Part shown: positions 1 through 8,886 of the stretch, piece after piece
How positions within the stretch are numbered: the first letter of the stretch is position 1
Layout: each line of letters starts with the position of its first letter
Assembly (NCBI RefSeq): GCF_014489615.1
Contig: NZ_CP060825.1
Span: 1,295,001-1,359,000 of the forward strand
Source of the DNA: Streptomyces genisteinicus
Lineage (GTDB): Bacteria > Actinomycetota > Actinomycetes > Streptomycetales > Streptomycetaceae
DNA: 64,000 nt
Direction: 5' to 3'
Program-made: the position numbers and the translations under genes
Notes under the pieces: generated by a model
Seen by the model: only the letters and a program-made list of their open reading frames with translations
Told to the model about the DNA's origin: nothing
Databases searched by the model: none

Positions 1-671
1 TTGGTCATCGAACCGTGGCCGGCGGTGCCCTCGACCGTCAGCCGCATCCAGTGCATGCCCTTCTGGGCGGTCTCGACGAGGTACAGGCGCAGGTTCTCGT
101 TGACGGTGAAGGAGAACCCGCCGACCTCGCCGATCGCCTCGGTCACGCCCTCGAACAGGTCGGGGTGCTTGTCGACCAGGTACCGGGCGCCGTAGGTGCC
201 GCCCGCCTCCTCGTCCGCGAGGAAGGCGAGGACGATGTCGCGCGGGGGCTTGCGGCCGCTGCGCAGCCGGTCGCGGACGACCGCGAGGGTCATCGCGTCC
301 ATGTCCTTCATGTCGACGGCGCCGCGGCCCCACACGCAGCCGTCGGCGATCTCGCCGGAGAACGGGTGGTGGGTCCAGTCCTCGGCGTTGGCCGGGACGA
401 CGTCCGTGTGCCCGTGGATGAGGAGCGCGGGCCGGGAGGGGTCCTCCCCCTCGATCCGCGCCACGGTGGAGGCCCGTCCCTTGTGGGACTCGATGATCCG
501 GGGTTCGAGGCCCACCTCGGCGAGTTTCGCGGCCACGTACTCGGCGGCGGCGCGCTCGCCGGGGCCGGAGTGGTCGCCGTAGTTGCTGGTGTCGATCCGG
601 ATCAGCTCGCTGCAGAGGTCGACGACCTCGTCCTCCCCCGAGACGGTCCGGGCCGCATTGGACTCGCTCAC
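1..671 (-). CDS. M20-family metallopeptidase/dipeptidase, 5' part only
   Basis: The gene runs off the left edge, so only about the first 223 residues are present. The minus-strand reading from a GTG at 671 begins SESNAARTVSGEDEVVDLC and is preceded by a GGAGGAA ribosome-binding site at about 675-681, which fixes the start. It contains IHGHTDVVPA, where the His and Asp are metal ligands of M20/M25/M40 peptidases, then WGRGAVDMKDMDAM with the bridging Asp, then LADEEAGGTYGA with the catalytic and metal-binding Glu pair. These give the family order. Members are cytosolic zinc or cobalt di-/aminopeptidases or deacylases. The substrate cannot be judged without the missing C-terminal half. The tRNA-Leu gene lies behind its start on the opposite strand. 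Confidence 0.93.
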   Translation of the reverse strand, partial: MSESNAARTVSGEDEVVDLCSELIRIDTSNYGDHSGPGERAAAEYVAAKLAEVGLEPRIIESHKGRASTVARIEGEDPSRPALLIHGHTDVVPANAEDWTHHPFSGEIADGCVWGRGAVDMKDMDAMTLAVVRDRLRSGRKPPRDIVLAFLADEEAGGTYGARYLVDKHPDLFEGVTEAIGEVGGFSFTVNENLRLYLVETAQKGMHWMRLTVEGTAGHGSMT

Positions 672-859
672 GCTGATTCCTCCCGATGTCGCTGCTGGTG
701 GTCCTGCCTTCATCCTCTCGCCATCGCCGCCGGTTCCCCAAGGGCGGCTCCCGGTCGTCGCACGGTGTTCACGGCGGCCGGGGGTGTGATCGGGCAGGGC
801 CGATTGTTTGCTATGGTTTTCCACGTCGGAACGGCCCGGGGCCGCGAGACAGACACCTT

Positions 860-947
860 GTCCGGGTGGCGGAATGGCAGACGCGCTAGCTTGAGGTGCT
901 AGTGCCCTTTATCGGGCGTGGGGGTTCAAGTCCCCCCTCGGACACCA
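860..947 (+). tRNA. tRNA-Leu (anticodon GAG)
   Basis: The 7-bp acceptor stem GTCCGGG pairs with CTCGGAC (one G-U). The anticodon loop TTGAGGT, closed by CTAGC/GCTAG, gives anticodon GAG at 893-895, which reads CUC/CUU. A long class-II variable arm is present, as expected for tRNA-Leu. The T-loop TTCAAGT is closed by GGGGG/CCCCC. The CCA end is encoded (945-947). Confidence 0.97.
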
Positions 948-952
948 CAGAG

Positions 953-983
953 ATCCCCACAGCTTCGGCTGTGGGGATTTTTC
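953..983 (+). terminator. intrinsic terminator of tRNA-Leu
   Basis: A stem ATCCCCACAG / CTGTGGGGAT closed by a CTTCGG loop is followed by a run of five T (978-982). This is an unusually classical rho-independent terminator for Streptomyces and lies 5 bp after the CCA end. Confidence 0.92.
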
Positions 984-1022
984 GTTCCGCGGGGATTTCT
1001 TCCCGCACCTCTGCCGCGGCCC

Positions 1023-1078
1023 TTGACCCGGGATCGTGGTGGCTCTACGTTCTGCGATGTTCATATATGAGAACGCAG
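1023..1078 (+). promoter_or_regulatory. probable promoter and operator dyad of the pectate lyase gene
   Basis: TTGACC at 1023-1028 and TACGTT at 1046-1051 are separated by 17 bp, matching a vegetative -35/-10 pair. Directly downstream, 1052-1078 forms a 27-bp dyad with outer arms CTGCG and CGCAG and an AT-rich core around CATATATG. A repressor bound there would block the start region. IclR-type pectinolysis regulators are an obvious candidate class, but no regulator gene sits nearby, so that part is inference. Confidence 0.6.
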
Positions 1079-1184
1079 TCCAGAACCATGGTTCCTCGCG
1101 CGTTGGGCTGCGGCACCGCCACCGCACCGCACCAGCACCCCCGCCGACGTCTGCCCTGGATCGCAGGCGAGGAAAGGAATCCTT

Positions 1185-2501
1185 GTGCGCACCAAGAACA
1201 AGCATGTCAGAAGGGCGAGGGGCCGCACAGCGGCCGTTTTCGCCACAGCAGGTTCGGTCATCGCGGTGGGCATCGCCGCGATCGCCACCGCCACCTCGGC
1301 GTCGGCGGCCCCCGCACCGGGCTCGTACACGCTGAAGAACGCCGGCAGCGGACTCTGTCTCCAGGTGCCGGGCGCCTCCACCGGAACCGGAGTCCAGCTC
1401 GCGCAGTCGTCGTGCACCGGCACGGCAGGGCAGACCTGGACGCTCGCCGCGTCCGGCGGCGGCTACACGCTGACGGCCTCCCACAGCGGCAGGTGCGCCG
1501 GCGTCCGCGACGCCTCCACCAGCGCGGGCAAGCCCGTCGAGCAGCAGTCCTGCTCCGGCGCCGCGAGCCAGGTGTGGAAGCTGACCGAGACCGGCAGCGG
1601 CTTCCAGGTCGTCAACGGCAACGGGGGCAAGTGCCTCAACGTCAAGGACAGCTCGACGGCCTCGGGCGCCCTGGTCCAGCAGAACTCCTGCGACTCGGTG
1701 AAGAGCAAGCACTGGACCTTCACCCCCGCCGGCTCCACCCCGCCGCCCACCACTCCCCCGCCGACCACTCCTCCGCCCACCACTCCCCCGCCGACGAACC
1801 CGGGCGACCGGCCCGCGTGGCCGTCGGCCAACGGGCAGCAGGCCGTGGGCTCGACCATCGCCGTCTCCGGCACCCTCGACGGCGGCATGAAGCGCTACTA
1901 CGGCACCGGTGACCTCGGTGACGACGGTCAGAGCGAGGACCTGCCCGCGCTGTTCGAACTGGCCGACGGGGCCACCCTGCAGAACGTGATCCTCGGCTCG
2001 CCCGCCGCGGACGGCGTCCACTGCAAGGGCACCTGCACGCTCAAGAACGTCTGGTGGGAGGACGTGGGCGAGGACGCGGCCACCTTCCGCGGCAGCTCCG
2101 CCTCGCTGGTGCGCACGATCGACGGCGGCGGCGCCAAGCTCGCCTCCGACAAGGTGTTCCAGCACAACGGCGCCGGCACCCTGGTCGTCAAGAACTTCCA
2201 GGCCGACGACATCGGCAAGCTGGTCCGCTCCTGCGGCAACTGCTCGACCCAGTACGGCCGCCACATCCAGCTCCAGAACATCTGGCTGACGGCCCCGGCC
2301 GACTCGCTCGTCGGCATCAACACCAACTACGGCGACACCGCGCGGATGAGCGCGGTCACCGTCTACGACGACGCCGGCCGGGACATCGAGATCTGCACCA
2401 AGTACAAGGGCACCACCAGCGGTGAGCCCAGCAAGATCGGGAGCGGCCCCGACAGCACCAACTGCCTCTACCGCGAGTCGGACATCACCTACGTCGACTG
2501 A
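1185..2501 (+). CDS. secreted pectate lyase (PL3) with N-terminal ricin-type CBM13 lectin
   Basis: The 438-residue protein starts at GTG 1185 behind GAAAGGAA. It has a basic N-terminus and hydrophobic segment ending in SASAAPAPG, a Sec signal peptide. Residues about 45-180 form a ricin-B/CBM13 beta-trefoil with repeated GKCLNV- and Q-x-W-type motifs (AGQTWTL, ASQVWKL). A linker of TPPPTTPPP repeats follows (about 185-205). Residues about 210-438 are a polysaccharide lyase family 3 pectate lyase with ADGVHCKGTCTLKNVWWEDV and EDAATF. PL3 enzymes cleave polygalacturonate by beta-elimination with calcium. The protein is exported and probably degrades plant pectin, with the lectin module aiding carbohydrate binding. 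It stands alone between two strong terminators. Confidence 0.95.
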   Translation: MRTKNKHVRRARGRTAAVFATAGSVIAVGIAAIATATSASAAPAPGSYTLKNAGSGLCLQVPGASTGTGVQLAQSSCTGTAGQTWTLAASGGGYTLTASHSGRCAGVRDASTSAGKPVEQQSCSGAASQVWKLTETGSGFQVVNGNGGKCLNVKDSSTASGALVQQNSCDSVKSKHWTFTPAGSTPPPTTPPPTTPPPTTPPPTNPGDRPAWPSANGQQAVGSTIAVSGTLDGGMKRYYGTGDLGDDGQSEDLPALFELADGATLQNVILGSPAADGVHCKGTCTLKNVWWEDVGEDAATFRGSSASLVRTIDGGGAKLASDKVFQHNGAGTLVVKNFQADDIGKLVRSCGNCSTQYGRHIQLQNIWLTAPADSLVGINTNYGDTARMSAVTVYDDAGRDIEICTKYKGTTSGEPSKIGSGPDSTNCLYRESDITYVD

Positions 2502-2540
2502 CGCCGACCCGCGCCGGCTGATCCGGCAGCCCGCACACCA

Positions 2541-2580
2541 GGCCGCGTCCTCCGCCCGCTGCGGGGCGGAGGACGCGGCC
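2541..2580 (+). terminator. strong stem-loop terminator after the pectate lyase
   Basis: There is a perfect 17-bp stem, GGCCGCGTCCTCCGCCC with its complement, around a 6-nt loop. It begins 39 bp after the lyase stop codon. No T-run follows, which is usual in Streptomyces. Confidence 0.85.
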
Positions 2581-2704
2581 TCCGCCGTCCCCGGGCGGCG
2601 GCGGACGCCGCGGACCCGCCGCCGGAGCGGGGCGGCCTGAGCGGGGGCGGCGTGGCCGGCGACGGGACCCGGCGGCCGCCCGGCGGGGACGTAGAGTCCC
2701 CCCG

Positions 2705-3625
2705 GTGAGACGACGACACACCGCCCCGGCGCCGCTGCCCCAGCGGGACGGCATCGACCCGGTGCGGGTCCGGCTCCCCGAGGACCCGTCGGGCGAGTGG
2801 CCGACCCTGCGCGACCACCTGGTGGCGCGCTACGGCCGCGCGATCGGGACGGAACGGGTGGACGCGATGCTCATCGAGGGGCGCTTCGTCGACCAGGACG
2901 GGCCCGTCGGCGGCGCCGAGCCGTACACCGCGGGACGGACTCTCTGGTTCCACCGGGATCTGCCGCCGGAGGTCCCGGTGCCGTTCGGCATCGGGATCGT
3001 GTTCCGCGACGAGCGGCTGCTGGTCGCGGACAAGCCGCACTTCCTGGCCACCATGCCGCGCGGCAGCCATGTCACCGACACCGCGCTGGCACGGCTGCGG
3101 CGGGACCTGGGTCTGCCCCGGCTCCAGCCGGCGCACCGGCTGGACCGGCTCACGGCGGGGCTGGTGCTCTTCGTGGTGCGGCCCGCGGACCGGGGGGCGT
3201 ACCAGACGATGTTCCGCGACCGCGCGGTGCGCAAGGAGTACGAGGCGCTCGCCGTCCACGACCCCGCGGTGGCGCTGCCGCGCACCGTGCGCAGCCGGAT
3301 CGTCAAGGAGCGGGGTGTGCTCGCCGCGTACGAGGAGCCGGGCGAGCCGAACGCGGAGAGCCGGGTGGAGCTGACCGGGGTGCGGGAGGGGGTCGGCCGG
3401 TACCGGCTGCTGCCGCGTACCGGGCGGACCCATCAGCTGCGGGTGCACATGAACGCGCTGGGGCTGCCGATCCTGGGCGACCCGCTGTACCCCGTGGTGC
3501 GGGACGAGGGGCCGGAGGACTTCGGGCGTCCGCTGCAACTGCTGGCGCGGAGTCTGGAGTTCACCGACCCCGTCACCGGGGAGGAGCGCCGGTTCACCAG
3601 CCGGCGCGAGCTGGGCCCGGTCTGA
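2705..3625 (+). CDS. RluA-family pseudouridine synthase
   Basis: The 306-residue cytosolic protein has the RluA/RluD-type catalytic signature AHRLDRLTAGLVLF, whose Asp is the nucleophilic residue of the family. It also has the conserved RTGRTHQLRVHM and PILGDPLYP segments. The N-terminal 90 residues are a short extension without a clear S4 domain. Family members isomerise uridine in rRNA or tRNA. The exact target cannot be read from the sequence. GTG 2705 is the first usable start and leaves almost no leader. The gene is monocistronic and convergent with the MBL gene. Confidence 0.93.
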   Translation: MRRRHTAPAPLPQRDGIDPVRVRLPEDPSGEWPTLRDHLVARYGRAIGTERVDAMLIEGRFVDQDGPVGGAEPYTAGRTLWFHRDLPPEVPVPFGIGIVFRDERLLVADKPHFLATMPRGSHVTDTALARLRRDLGLPRLQPAHRLDRLTAGLVLFVVRPADRGAYQTMFRDRAVRKEYEALAVHDPAVALPRTVRSRIVKERGVLAAYEEPGEPNAESRVELTGVREGVGRYRLLPRTGRTHQLRVHMNALGLPILGDPLYPVVRDEGPEDFGRPLQLLARSLEFTDPVTGEERRFTSRRELGPV

Positions 3626-3739
3626 CGCGCGCCGCCGGGTCGCCGGGGGCGCGCACCGTCCGGTCACAGCGCGCGCCGCACGCCTGCCGGCGCACCACGT
3701 CCGGTGGGCGTCGACCGGCGTGCGCCGGAGGGCGGGGTC

Positions 3740-3771
3740 GTCCGGCGCGCACCGCGCGGCGTGCGCCGGAC
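3740..3771. terminator. bidirectional stem-loop between convergent genes
   Basis: GTCCGGCGCGC (3740-3750) pairs with GTGCGCCGGAC (3761-3771) with one G-T mismatch. It sits between the stop codons of the pseudouridine synthase and the MBL-fold gene. The surrounding 3626-3782 stretch is GC-rich with related short repeats and has no gene. Confidence 0.6.
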
Positions 3772-3782
3772 GCCGGCCCTGC

Positions 3783-4412
3783 TCAGTGACCGCGGTCGAC
3801 CCACTCCTGGAGGTGCGGTGCCTCCGCGCCGACGGTGGTGGAGTCCCCGTGGCCGGTGCGCACGACGGTCTCGGGCGGCAGGCCGAGGAGCCGGTCGCGG
3901 ATCGAGTCGATGATCGTCGGGAAGTGGGAGAAGGAGCGTCCGGTCGCGCCGGGCCCGCCCTGGAAGAGGGTGTCGCCGGTGAAGACGGTGCTGAGCTCCG
4001 GGGCGTGGAGGCAGACGGCTCCGGGGGCGTGGCCGGGGGTGTGCAGGACGGTCAGCGAGGTGCCGGCGACGGTGATCGTCTGCCCGTCGGCCAGTTCGCC
4101 GTCGGGTGCCCGGTCGGGGTGGGTCTGCTTCCACAGCGGCAGGTCGTCCGGGTGGAGCAGGACGGGGGCGCCGGTCGCCGCGGCGAGGGCCGGGGCGGCG
4201 TCGATGTGGTCGTTGTGCGCGTGGGTGCAGACGATCGCACGCAGGGTGCGGCCGCCGAGGGCGGCGAGGATCGCGTCGGCGTCGTGGGCGGCGTCGACGA
4301 CGATCGCCTCGGTGTCGTCGCCGACGATCCAGACGTTGTTGTCGACGTCCCAGGTGCCGCCGTCGAGGGAGAAGGTGCCGGAGGTGACCAGGTGGTCGAC
4401 GCGGGCGGTCAC
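3783..4412 (-). CDS. MBL-fold metallohydrolase coupled to formaldehyde oxidation
   Basis: The 209-residue protein has the metallo-beta-lactamase signature [12 protein letters not shown] and the later ligands [25 protein letters not shown] and RTGHGDST, as in glyoxalase II-like thioester hydrolases. The GTG start at 4412 overlaps the TGA of the upstream dehydrogenase as GTGA, so translation is coupled. In mycothiol-containing actinomycetes this partner is usually taken to hydrolyse the S-formyl or other mycothiol thioester made by the dehydrogenase. That role is inferred from context. The longer open frame upstream of 4412 is antisense to or inside the neighbour and was not used. Confidence 0.92.
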   Translation of the reverse strand: MTARVDHLVTSGTFSLDGGTWDVDNNVWIVGDDTEAIVVDAAHDADAILAALGGRTLRAIVCTHAHNDHIDAAPALAAATGAPVLLHPDDLPLWKQTHPDRAPDGELADGQTITVAGTSLTVLHTPGHAPGAVCLHAPELSTVFTGDTLFQGGPGATGRSFSHFPTIIDSIRDRLLGLPPETVVRTGHGDSTTVGAEAPHLQEWVDRGH

Positions 4413-5494
4413 AGGACCACCACCGAACGCAGCACGTCGCCCTCGTGCATGCGCGCGAACGCCTTCTCGACGTCGCCGAGGCCGATGGTCTCGGTGACGA
4501 AGGCACCGAGGTCGATGCGGCCCTGCTGGTGCAGGTCGATCAGCATCGGGAAGTCCCGGGAGGGCAGGCAGTCGCCGTACCAGGAGGACTTCAGGGAGCC
4601 GCCGCGGCCGAAGACGTCCAGCAGGGGCAGTTCCAGCTTCATGTCGGGGGTGGGCACGCCCACGAGGACCACGGTGCCGGCGAGGTCGCGGGCGTAGAAG
4701 GCCTGGGCGTACGTCTCGGGGCGGCCGACGGCCTCGATGACGACGTCGGCGCCGAAGCCGTCGGTGAGCTCGCGCACGGCCTCGACGGCGTCGGTGGAGC
4801 GGGAGTTGACGGTGTGGGTGGCGCCCATGGCACGGGCGGTCTCCAGCTTGCGGTCGTCGATGTCGACGGCGATGATCTTCGCGGCGCCGGCGAGGCGGGC
4901 GCCCACGACGGCCGCGTCGCCGACGCCGCCGCAGCCGATGACGGCGACGGTGTCGCCGCGGCCGACCTCGCCGGTGTTGACGGCGGCCCCGATGCCGGCC
5001 ATGACGCCGCAGCCGAGCAGGCCGGCGACGGCCGGGGAGACGGCCGGATCGACCTTGGTGCACTGGCCGGCGGCGACGAGGGTCTTCTCGGCGAAGGCGC
5101 CGATGCCGAGGGCGGGCGACAGCTCGGTGCCGTCGGCGAGGGTCATCTTCTGCTTGGCGTTGTGGGTGTCGAAGCAGTACCAGGGACGTCCGCGGCGGCA
5201 GGCGCGGCAGCGGCCGCAGACGGCACGCCAGTTGAGAATCACGAAGTCGCCGGGGGCGACCTCGGTGACGCCCTCGCCGACGGACTCCACGACGCCGGCC
5301 GCCTCGTGGCCGAGGAGGAAGGGGAACTCGTCGTTGATCCCGCCCTGCTTGTAGTGCAGGTCGGTGTGGCATACGCCGCACGCCTGGACGGCCACCACCG
5401 CCTCCCCCGGTCCGGGGTCGGGGATGGTGATGGTCTCCACCCGTACCGGCTCGTTCCTTCCGGGTGCGATCACACCGTTCACCTGCTGCGGCAT
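4409..5494 (-). CDS. mscR: S-(hydroxymethyl)mycothiol dehydrogenase (mycothiol-dependent formaldehyde dehydrogenase)
   Basis: The 361-residue zinc-dependent MDR dehydrogenase has the catalytic-zinc region [14 protein letters not shown], a structural zinc lobe [15 protein letters not shown], the [15 protein letters not shown] zinc/proton-relay segment and the NAD-binding CGGVGDAA loop. The AlbA-type order and strong similarity to actinobacterial AdhE2/MscR support the name. It oxidises the spontaneous adduct of formaldehyde and mycothiol, or denitrosates S-nitrosomycothiol. It is the first gene of a two-gene operon with the MBL hydrolase. Confidence 0.93.
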   Translation of the reverse strand: MPQQVNGVIAPGRNEPVRVETITIPDPGPGEAVVAVQACGVCHTDLHYKQGGINDEFPFLLGHEAAGVVESVGEGVTEVAPGDFVILNWRAVCGRCRACRRGRPWYCFDTHNAKQKMTLADGTELSPALGIGAFAEKTLVAAGQCTKVDPAVSPAVAGLLGCGVMAGIGAAVNTGEVGRGDTVAVIGCGGVGDAAVVGARLAGAAKIIAVDIDDRKLETARAMGATHTVNSRSTDAVEAVRELTDGFGADVVIEAVGRPETYAQAFYARDLAGTVVLVGVPTPDMKLELPLLDVFGRGGSLKSSWYGDCLPSRDFPMLIDLHQQGRIDLGAFVTETIGLGDVEKAFARMHEGDVLRSVVVL

Positions 5495-5570
5495 CGCAGA
5501 ACCTGCCCTTCGTCACACGTGATGTGGCTCCACACTATGGCCTGTTCAGGGCTCGTGCCGCGCGGCACGG

Positions 5571-5615
5571 AAAAGGCCGGAGCCCCGCGGGTCGCAGGGA
5601 TCCGCGGGGCTCCGG
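5571..5615 (-). terminator. terminator of the amino-acid permease gene
   Basis: A 14-bp perfect stem (5577-5590 with 5602-5615) is followed on the minus strand by CCTTTTCC. It lies 35 bp beyond the permease stop and insulates mscR. Confidence 0.85.
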
Positions 5616-5649
5616 GTGGGGGGCCGTGGGGGGCTCGGGGGGCGTACGG

Positions 5650-7104
5650 TCAGGACTCCGTGCGGCCGGCGGCGACGTCGCGGACGCGCCCGCGCACCAG
5701 GAACCAGCCGCCGACGAGCGCCGCGGCGATGAGCGGCAGGCAGTTGACGGTGGTGCGGCCGATGCCGCCGTCCATCCACATCAGGACGAGCACGGAGCCG
5801 AGGAAGAGCAGCGTCACGATCTGCGTGTACGGGGCCCAGGGCAGCCGGTATCCCGGGCGGGTGACCCGGCCGTCCTGCGAGCGGTTCCAGAAGAGCAGCG
5901 AGCAGACCATGATCATCGACCAGGTGCCGATGATGCCGACCGAGGCGAAGTTGAGGACCAGCTCGAAGGCCTCGCCCGGCATGACGTAGTTGAGCACGAC
6001 ACCCAGCACGCCGAAGGCGGCGGTCAGCAGGATGCCGCCGTAGGGGACGCCGCCCTTGTTCATCACGCCGGTGAACCGGGGCGCGGAGCCCGCGACGGAC
6101 ATGGAGCGCAGGATGCGGCCGGTCGAGTAGAGCCCGGAGTTCAGGCTGGAGAGCGCGGCGGTCAGGACGACGAGGTTCATCACGCCGGCGGCGCCCGGGA
6201 TGCCGAGCTTGTCGAAGACCGTGACGAAGGGGCTCTCGTCGCCGGTGTACGCGGTGTACGGGAGCAGCAGGGCGAGGAGGACCACCGAGCCGACGTAGAA
6301 GAGGCCGACGCGCCACATGATGGAGTTGATCGCCTTCGGCATGATCTTCTCGGGGTTCTCGGTCTCGCCGGCGGCGACGCCGCACAGCTCGACGGAGGCG
6401 TACGCGAAGACGACGCCCTGGATCAGCAGCAGCATCGGCAGCACGCCGCTGGGGAAGATGCCGCCGTTGTCGCCGATGGTGGCGAGGCCCGGGGTGTGGC
6501 CGCCGATGTCGTGGGAGGTGGCGATCAGGAAGATGCCGATCAGCATGAAGACGACCAGGGCCGCCACCTTGACGATCGCGAACCAGAACTCCATCTCGCC
6601 GAAGTACTTCACCGAGATGAGGTTGGCCGCCAGGACCACGGCGAGCGCGATCAGCGCGAGCACCCACTGCGGGACGTCGCTGAACATGGCCCAGAAGTGG
6701 GCGTAGGTCGCGGCGGCGGTGATGTCGGCGATGGCGGTGGTCGACCAGTTGAGGAAGTAGAGCCAGCCGGCGGTGTAGGCGCCCTTCTCCCCCATGAACT
6801 CACGGGCGTAGCTGACGAACGCGCCGGAGGAGGGGCGGTAGAGGACCAGCTCGCCGAGGGCGCGGACCACGAAGAAGGCGAAGACGCCGCAGACCGCGTA
6901 CGCGATGAACAGCGAGGGGCCGGCCTCGGCCATGCGGCCGCCCGCCCCGAGGAAGAGCCCGGTGCCGATGGCACCGCCGATGGCGATCATGTTGATGTGC
7001 CGCGCCTTGAGGTCCTTGCGGTACCCGGCGTCTCCGGCGTCGGCGTGGGGGGTGCCCGTGGTGGCGGCAGTGGTGCCGGCCGCAGCCATGGTGCGGTCGC
7101 TCAT
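5650..7104 (-). CDS. APC-superfamily amino-acid permease (AAT family)
   Basis: The 484-residue integral membrane protein has about 12 transmembrane segments. The AAT-family N-terminus HINMIAIGGAIGTGLFLGAG, with the unwound TM1 glycine motif, identifies amino-acid:proton symporters of the AnsP/GabP/AroP type. FFVVRALGELVLY and FAYASVELCGVAAGE are further family landmarks. ATG 7104 (MSDRTMAAAG) was chosen because the preceding frame is non-conserved-looking leader. The specific substrate is not determinable; asparagine, GABA or aromatic amino acids are possible. It is monocistronic. Confidence 0.9.
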   Translation of the reverse strand: MSDRTMAAAGTTAATTGTPHADAGDAGYRKDLKARHINMIAIGGAIGTGLFLGAGGRMAEAGPSLFIAYAVCGVFAFFVVRALGELVLYRPSSGAFVSYAREFMGEKGAYTAGWLYFLNWSTTAIADITAAATYAHFWAMFSDVPQWVLALIALAVVLAANLISVKYFGEMEFWFAIVKVAALVVFMLIGIFLIATSHDIGGHTPGLATIGDNGGIFPSGVLPMLLLIQGVVFAYASVELCGVAAGETENPEKIMPKAINSIMWRVGLFYVGSVVLLALLLPYTAYTGDESPFVTVFDKLGIPGAAGVMNLVVLTAALSSLNSGLYSTGRILRSMSVAGSAPRFTGVMNKGGVPYGGILLTAAFGVLGVVLNYVMPGEAFELVLNFASVGIIGTWSMIMVCSLLFWNRSQDGRVTRPGYRLPWAPYTQIVTLLFLGSVLVLMWMDGGIGRTTVNCLPLIAAALVGGWFLVRGRVRDVAAGRTES

Positions 7105-7265
7105 AGAGGGATGTTCGCCTTCGTGAGGGGGGATGTGCGGTACCCGGCCGTCCGCCGGCGGCCTGCCCGGCGGTGAGGGGGTGGTCACCACGGTGCGGCC
7201 ACGGGCGCGTGCGCCCGGGCCTCATCGTCGAGGCAACCCTGGGATTTTGGCAGTGACCAGCCTCA

Positions 7266-7323
7266 CTCAGACAGACATCTGAGGTAGTCCAGAGGTTTCA
7301 GCAGAATGTTGAAAGGTCGAACA
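7266..7323 (-). promoter_or_regulatory. upstream region of the permease with two inverted repeats
   Basis: Between gntR and the permease (7105-7348) the sequence is AT-richer. CTCAGA-N6-TCTGAG lies at 7266-7283. ATGTT-N9-AACAT lies at about 7303-7321. No gene is present here. They are candidate operators for the permease gene; their function is unproven. Confidence 0.35.
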
Positions 7324-7348
7324 TCGTGCGGCGACTGCCCGCACGCTC

Positions 7349-8050
7349 TCAGGGGGCGAGCACGTCCAGCTCTTCGAGGGCGCCCACGGCGATCTCCCGG
7401 GTGAGCTGCTCGGCCCGTGCGGCGTCGCCTTCGCGAACGGCTTCGGCCACCTGCACATGGAGGGTGACGGCGGCCGGGTCGGGGTCCTCGAACATCACGT
7501 GGTGGTGGGTGCGGCCGGCGAGCACCTCGGCGACGACGTCGCCGAGCCGGGCGAACATCTCGTTGCCGGAAGCGTTGAGCACGATGCGGTGGAAGGCGAT
7601 GTCGTGCTCCAGATACCCCTCCAGCTGCTGGCCGCGCGAGGTGGCGACCATGCCGAGCGCGCACTCGGTGAGGGCGGCGCACTGTTCGGGGGTGGCCCGC
7701 ACGGCGGCGAGCGAGGCGGCCACCGGCTCGATGGCGGACCGCAGCACGGTCAGCGAGCGCAGCTGCCGGGGGCGGTCCGCACCCGCGAGGCGCCACCGGA
7801 TGACGCGCGGGTCGTAGACGTTCCACTCCTCGGTGGGACGCACGGTCACCCCGACGCGGCGGCGGGACTGCACGAGGTGCATGGACTCCAGCACCCGGAC
7901 CACTTCGCGCACCACGGTGCGCGAGACGTCGAACCGCTGGGCGACCTCGTCGGTGCGCAGCACGCTGCCCTGCGGATACTCACCCGCGGTGATCGCGAGA
8001 CCGAGGGTGTCGAGCACGCGGGTGTGGAGCCCTCGGCCATCTGTGGTCAT
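7349..8050 (-). CDS. gntR: GntR-family (FadR subfamily) repressor of the gluconate genes
   Basis: The 233-residue protein has an N-terminal winged helix, residues about 8-70, with the recognition segment RFDVSRTVVREVVRVLES. An all-helical FCD ligand domain follows (about 85-225). Its metal-binding residues are visible in YLEHDIAFHRIVLNASGN and in VQVAEAVREGD. It is divergent from gluconokinase and gluconate permease, so it is the likely gluconate- or phosphogluconate-responsive repressor. ATG 8050 starts the conserved frame. TTG 8056 would add two residues. No strong RBS is visible and the mRNA may be leaderless. Confidence 0.9.
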   Translation of the reverse strand: MTTDGRGLHTRVLDTLGLAITAGEYPQGSVLRTDEVAQRFDVSRTVVREVVRVLESMHLVQSRRRVGVTVRPTEEWNVYDPRVIRWRLAGADRPRQLRSLTVLRSAIEPVAASLAAVRATPEQCAALTECALGMVATSRGQQLEGYLEHDIAFHRIVLNASGNEMFARLGDVVAEVLAGRTHHHVMFEDPDPAAVTLHVQVAEAVREGDAARAEQLTREIAVGALEELDVLAP

Positions 8051-8199
8051 GGACAAAGGGTACGGGGCGGGGATCACCCGGACGCCACGGGGAAGGCGCG
8101 GGGGCGGGGGTCGCGGGACCGCACGGCCCGGGCGCGGACGGGCCCGCCGGGACGCACGGCGGCTCGGGTCCGCCGCCCCGGTGCCGGAGGCCGGGTGCC

Positions 8200-8300
8200 G
8201 GGTCCGGTGCCGGACCCGCCGCCCCGGCACCGGACCCCGGGAACAAAAAGTATGACGTTTATGTCTCAACCTCTTGAATAAGTCGTACCTAATGGGTTTC
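8200..8300. promoter_or_regulatory. gnt divergent control region
   Basis: The 8051-8355 spacer contains no gene. A perfect 14-bp stem-loop (8200-8213 with 8224-8237, 10-nt loop) borders an AT-rich island at about 8245-8300 in otherwise very GC-rich DNA. The island holds TGAC-N6-GTCT and AGTCGTACCTA elements and probably carries both promoters and the GntR operator. The stem-loop would fall in the gntR leader if transcription starts in the island. Confidence 0.45.
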
Positions 8301-8355
8301 AGTAGCGCGACGGACCGATGTCGTGAGTCGACGGAGACGGACAGCGAGGCACGTG

Positions 8356-8877
8356 ATGAGCACCCCCCACGTCGTTGTGGTGATGGGCGTGGCAGGAACC
8401 GGCAAGACCACGGTCGGCCCCCTGCTCGCCGCCGCACTGGGCGTTCCCTACGCCGAGGGCGACGACTTCCATCCCCCGGCCAACATCGCCAAGATGACGG
8501 CCGGCACCCCGCTGGACGACGACGACCGCCGCCCCTGGCTCGACGCGATCGGCTCATGGGCGCACGGCAGGGCGGGCCGGGGCGGAGTCGTCTCCAGCTC
8601 GGCGCTCAAGCGCGAGTACCGCGACCGCCTGCGGGCGTCCGCGCCCGACGCCGTCTTCCTCCACCTCACCGGCAGCCGCGAGCTCATCGAGCAGCGGATG
8701 ACGGGGCGCAAGGGCCACTTCATGCCCACCGCGCTGCTGGACTCCCAGTTCGCCACCCTCCAGCCGCTGGAGGAGGACGAGGCGGGCGTCGCCGTCGACG
8801 TGTCCGGCACCCCCGAAGAGATCACCCGACGGGCCGTCGCCGCGCTGCGCGGGCTCGAAGAACTCCCCGAAGACTAA
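8356..8877 (+). CDS. gntK: gluconokinase
   Basis: The 173-residue P-loop kinase has Walker A GVAGTGKTT, the gluconokinase signature GDDFHPPANIAKM and the lid residues QRMTGRKGHFMP. It phosphorylates D-gluconate to 6-phosphogluconate for entry into the pentose phosphate pathway. ATG 8356 is chosen; GTG 8353 directly before it is possible. It precedes the permease by only 9 bp, forming a gntK-gntT operon divergent from gntR. Confidence 0.95.
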   Translation: MSTPHVVVVMGVAGTGKTTVGPLLAAALGVPYAEGDDFHPPANIAKMTAGTPLDDDDRRPWLDAIGSWAHGRAGRGGVVSSSALKREYRDRLRASAPDAVFLHLTGSRELIEQRMTGRKGHFMPTALLDSQFATLQPLEEDEAGVAVDVSGTPEEITRRAVAALRGLEELPED

Positions 8878-8886
8878 GGACCCACC

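Noticed and set aside
860..947. tRNA-Leu as an integration site
   Set aside because: No copy of its 3' end and no integrase gene were seen in the window.
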